35,911 bases of DNA, taken from positions 1-35,911 of the forward strand of contig CANCSL010000005.1 of NCBI GenBank assembly GCA_947380835.1. Direction: 5' to 3'. Below are positions 33,808 through 35,911 of the stretch, piece by piece. A program made the translations under genes and the position numbers. The notes below the pieces were generated by a model. That model searched no databases. It had not been told where the DNA came from and saw nothing but the letters and a program-made list of their open reading frames with translations. Source of the stretch: Actinomycetota bacterium (GTDB lineage Bacteria > Actinomycetota > Actinomycetes > Nanopelagicales > Nanopelagicaceae). Every line of letters starts with the position of its first letter. The first letter of the stretch is position 1.

Positions 33808-34506
33808 GTGAGCCAACCCTCCCCAAATTCCATCACGGCTCGGCTATCCCACATCCTGAAACCGGCGAGAACTATCCCAAGAACCCCATGGACGGCAACG
33901 AGTAGATGGTCCCTTACCTGGGGTAGAGTGACGATTCTCTTCACTGCTCTCTTCGTCTTTGGCCTGGGCGATTCGTTACTTATTCAATCTCATATTGGAA
34001 ATGCACCTTGGTCGGTATTGGCTCAAGGCCTATCTAGGCACACACCACTCTCTATTGGTGAATCCACATTTTTAATTAGCGGCTTCGTGCTTTTACTTTG
34101 GTTTCCGCTCAGGGAGAAACCGGGTTTTGGGACTGTCTCTAACTTGGTGATCATCGCCGCCGCGATCCAGCTAGGACTTTTCATTTTTCCGGCCCTCAAT
34201 CAGAATCTTCTATTGCAGTTGGTTTATGTTTTCTTAGGAATTGCATTAGTCGGTCTTGGAAGCGCTTTCTACATTACCTGCGGTCTAGGTCCAGGTCCAC
34301 GAGATGGGCTAATGACGGCTATTCATAAACGTTCCGGAGTTCGCATTGGACGTGTGCGACTCGGAATTGAAGTAACCGCTCTCATCATTGGTGCGCTTTT
34401 GGGAGGAAGACTAGGTGTCGGTACAGCACTTTTCGCATTGCTGATAGGTAACTCGATTGCTTTCTCACTCGGTTTTGTTCACAAAATTACGAGTGCTCAA
34501 AATTAA
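33808..34506 (+). CDS. YczE/YitT-like integral membrane protein
   Basis: This polytopic membrane protein of about five or six helices has 232 residues. Recognisable YczE segments are FGLGDSLLIQSHIGNAPWSV (FGLGDSLLIQ), LSIGESTFLISGFVLLLWFPLREKPGFGT and the GLGPGPRDGLM motif. The N-terminal 40 residues are polar and basic and may lie in the cytoplasm. The start is GTG 33808, supported by a -10 box at the standard leaderless distance. No function has been demonstrated for the family that I can apply here. The C-terminal end is 1 base from the convergent ung stop. Confidence 0.85.
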   Translation: MSQPSPNSITARLSHILKPARTIPRTPWTATSRWSLTWGRVTILFTALFVFGLGDSLLIQSHIGNAPWSVLAQGLSRHTPLSIGESTFLISGFVLLLWFPLREKPGFGTVSNLVIIAAAIQLGLFIFPALNQNLLLQLVYVFLGIALVGLGSAFYITCGLGPGPRDGLMTAIHKRSGVRIGRVRLGIEVTALIIGALLGGRLGVGTALFALLIGNSIAFSLGFVHKITSAQN

Positions 34507-34507
34507 G

Positions 34508-35152
34508 TTAGCCCCACCGAATGGGGTCTTGGCCCAAAGCAATGAGCCTGGAATTTGCTCGCGAAAAAGGTTTGCTGCCGAAGAACCCGCGATAGGCCGC
34601 CAGTGGACTTGGATGAACTGATTCGATTCGATTATGTATCGAGAAATGGCTGGATAGCTCTTGGGCGGAATTACCCCAAAGAATGCCTATCACCCCTTTG
34701 TCAGCCAGCACTTCAACAATTTTGTCTGTTACTTGTTGCCATCCCAATTGCGAGTGAGAACCAGTAGCGCCAGTTGCTACCGTCAAAGATCTATTGAGCA
34801 TTACTACACCTTGGTCTTGCCAATCAGATAAATCGCCATTAGTCCGCGGCTGCTCCCCTAAATCTGAATGGAGTTCTTTGAAAATGTTGCGCAAGGAGGC
34901 GGGAAGTTTCTTGCAGGACGGTGGCACCGAGAATGAGAGCCCCATGGCATGTTCTGGATTGGGATAAGGATCCTGACCCACAATCAGCACTTTTGCGCGC
35001 TGCTTAGGGATAAGCGCCCGAAAAATCGATTGTCGGTCGGGCAGAAAGTTCGAACCTTTCTGAAGGATGGCATCGATACGATCGATATTGCTTTTGAGTT
35101 CGAAGAGATCCACTTGCCATTCCGGCGAAAGTTCTTCAAAGAGAGAAACCAT
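34508..35152 (-). CDS. ung: Uracil-DNA glycosylase, family 1
   Basis: It removes uracil from DNA to start base-excision repair. The water-activating motif GQDPYP is at residues 59-64 (Asp61), and the intercalation-loop motif HPSPLAA at 180-186 (His180), where the common last residues are S-A. FFGSKPFS and GVVMLNRSLTV also match. The 214-residue length is slightly short but complete. It starts 3 bases after the stop of the upstream ABC ATPase gene on the same strand, so the two are probably co-transcribed. Confidence 0.95.
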   Translation of the reverse strand: MVSLFEELSPEWQVDLFELKSNIDRIDAILQKGSNFLPDRQSIFRALIPKQRAKVLIVGQDPYPNPEHAMGLSFSVPPSCKKLPASLRNIFKELHSDLGEQPRTNGDLSDWQDQGVVMLNRSLTVATGATGSHSQLGWQQVTDKIVEVLADKGVIGILWGNSAQELSSHFSIHNRIESVHPSPLAAYRGFFGSKPFSRANSRLIALGQDPIRWG

Positions 35153-35155
35153 GAC

Positions 35156-35911
35156 TTAAAGCGCCTTGGCGAAAAAGCGACCCGCCTCTTGATGCACCGT
35201 GATGGGCAAGCCGTAAGCAGAAGTGAGGTGCTCGTCGGTAATCACAGAATTAATCGGTCCGCTGGATACAACTTTGCCATGATTAAGTAAGAGTGCATGA
35301 GTAGTGCCTAAAGGAATTTCTTCGATGTGATGTGTGACTATCAGCGTCGCGGGCGCTTTCGGGTCAGAGGCCAATAAATCCAATCGCTTAAGCAGATCTT
35401 CTCTCCCGCCCAAATCCAATCCAGCTGCGGGTTCATCGAGCAGCATGATTTCGGGATTGCTCATCATGGCCCGAGCAATGAGCACTCGCTTCTTCTCGCC
35501 TTCACTTAAGGTTCCAAATAGGCGTTCGCCAAGTGAGCGAACCCCCAAAGTCGTCAACAAGGCCAAAGCTCGGGACTCGTCCCACAAGTCATAACTTTCA
35601 TTCCAACGTCCAACAACAGCATATGCGGCTGTCAGGACCACATCTATCACTCGTTCGGCAAAAGGGATGTCTTCCAGAAGTTGGTTGGTTACTAAACCAA
35701 TGCGGGTGCGTAATTCAAAAACATCAACTTTTCCCAGTGTCTCGCCTAGCGTCGTCGCGCTGCCGGAGGTGGGGTGAGTGGTTGTAGCCAGAATATGGAA
35801 GAGAGTGGATTTTCCCGCTCCATTTGGGCCCAGAATCACCCAGCGTTCGCCAGCACCTACGTCCCAGGTCAAGGGGCCCAGGATGGCTTTGCCGTCACGA
35901 ATAACCGAAAC
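35156..35911 (-). CDS. ABC transporter ATP-binding protein (N-terminus outside window)
   Basis: This ATPase has Walker A GPNGAGKST, signature LSEGEKKRV, Walker B IMLLDEPAAGLD and the H-loop THHIEEI. The frame stays open to the window edge (VSVIRDGKAILGPLTWDV before the TTG at 35872). The TTG is therefore not the start, and the true N-terminus lies beyond 35911. The domain order and the THHIEE segment resemble ModF/YlmA-like ATPases that often occur without a linked permease. No permease gene is visible in the window, so whether it is a transporter subunit or a free ATPase is open. Confidence 0.9.
   Translation of the reverse strand, partial: VSVIRDGKAILGPLTWDVGAGERWVILGPNGAGKSTLFHILATTTHPTSGSATTLGETLGKVDVFELRTRIGLVTNQLLEDIPFAERVIDVVLTAAYAVVGRWNESYDLWDESRALALLTTLGVRSLGERLFGTLSEGEKKRVLIARAMMSNPEIMLLDEPAAGLDLGGREDLLKRLDLLASDPKAPATLIVTHHIEEIPLGTTHALLLNHGKVVSSGPINSVITDEHLTSAYGLPITVHQEAGRFFAKAL

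Noticed and set aside
1..35911. Mobile elements, prophage, CRISPR arrays or toxin-antitoxin pairs
   Set aside because: I saw no transposase or integrase motifs, no regularly spaced repeats and no terminal inverted repeats. Both tRNA genes lack a nearby integrase or a duplicated 3' end.

Overview
The window is a gene-dense stretch of an actinobacterial chromosome (class Actinomycetes). The evidence is a set of actinobacterial signatures: mycothiol ligase (mshC), the pafB-pafC-tatA-tatC-dgk-helY block, the gcvH-garA-ftsR-nuclease-MerR-gcvP order known from Mycobacterium (Rv1826 to Rv1832), a GarA/OdhI-type FHA protein, a polyprenol monophosphomannose synthase, and the SCO1664 / DUF3090 / MSMEG_4193 trio. 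Base composition looks close to 50% GC by eye (not counted), low for the class. Intergenic gaps are very short and many genes overlap by 4 bases. A compact, possibly free-living planktonic lineage such as Nanopelagicales would fit, but the sequence does not fix the order.

Layout. 1-4241 (+): the end of a 23S rRNA pseudouridine synthase, then aroH and tyrA (chorismate to tyrosine branch), then a cmk-der fusion. 4254-4327: tRNA-Pro(GGG). 4368-10759 (+): a CDP-alcohol phosphatidyltransferase, then the glycine-cleavage / central-metabolism regulator cluster gcvH, garA, ftsR, a bifunctional-nuclease family gene, a second MerR gene and gcvP. gcvT is not in the window. 10822-18712 (-): one long run read leftward, pafB, pafC, tatA, tatC, a diacylglycerol-kinase-like gene, helY, a 5'-3' exonuclease and a polyprenol-phosphate mannosyltransferase. 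18769-19353 (+): an FKBP lipoprotein diverging from pafB. 19359-27615 (-): seven genes, phosphomutase-like, DUF3090, SCO1664-like, mshC, metH, HAD phosphatase and trmI. 27666-35911: smaller units, namely an aldo/keto reductase, an M20 peptidase, tRNA-Leu(GAG), a secreted beta-propeller protein, thymidine kinase, a zinc alcohol dehydrogenase, DUF554, a YczE-like membrane protein, uracil-DNA glycosylase and a partial ABC ATPase.

Points of interest. The Pup-proteasome genes that normally sit between trmI and the FKBP/pafBC genes are absent, while pafBC are kept. The GarA homologue keeps one of the two regulatory threonines but has leucine at the position of the PknG site. gcvP is preceded by a perfect 8-bp inverted repeat and a doubled GAACTAGT box. 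Several operons have a TANNNT box 6 or 7 bases before the start codon, which implies leaderless mRNAs. I saw no mobile element, CRISPR array, prophage or obvious foreign island. The window is mostly conserved core genome, and the least-understood parts are the SCO1664/DUF3090/phosphomutase trio and the secreted propeller.
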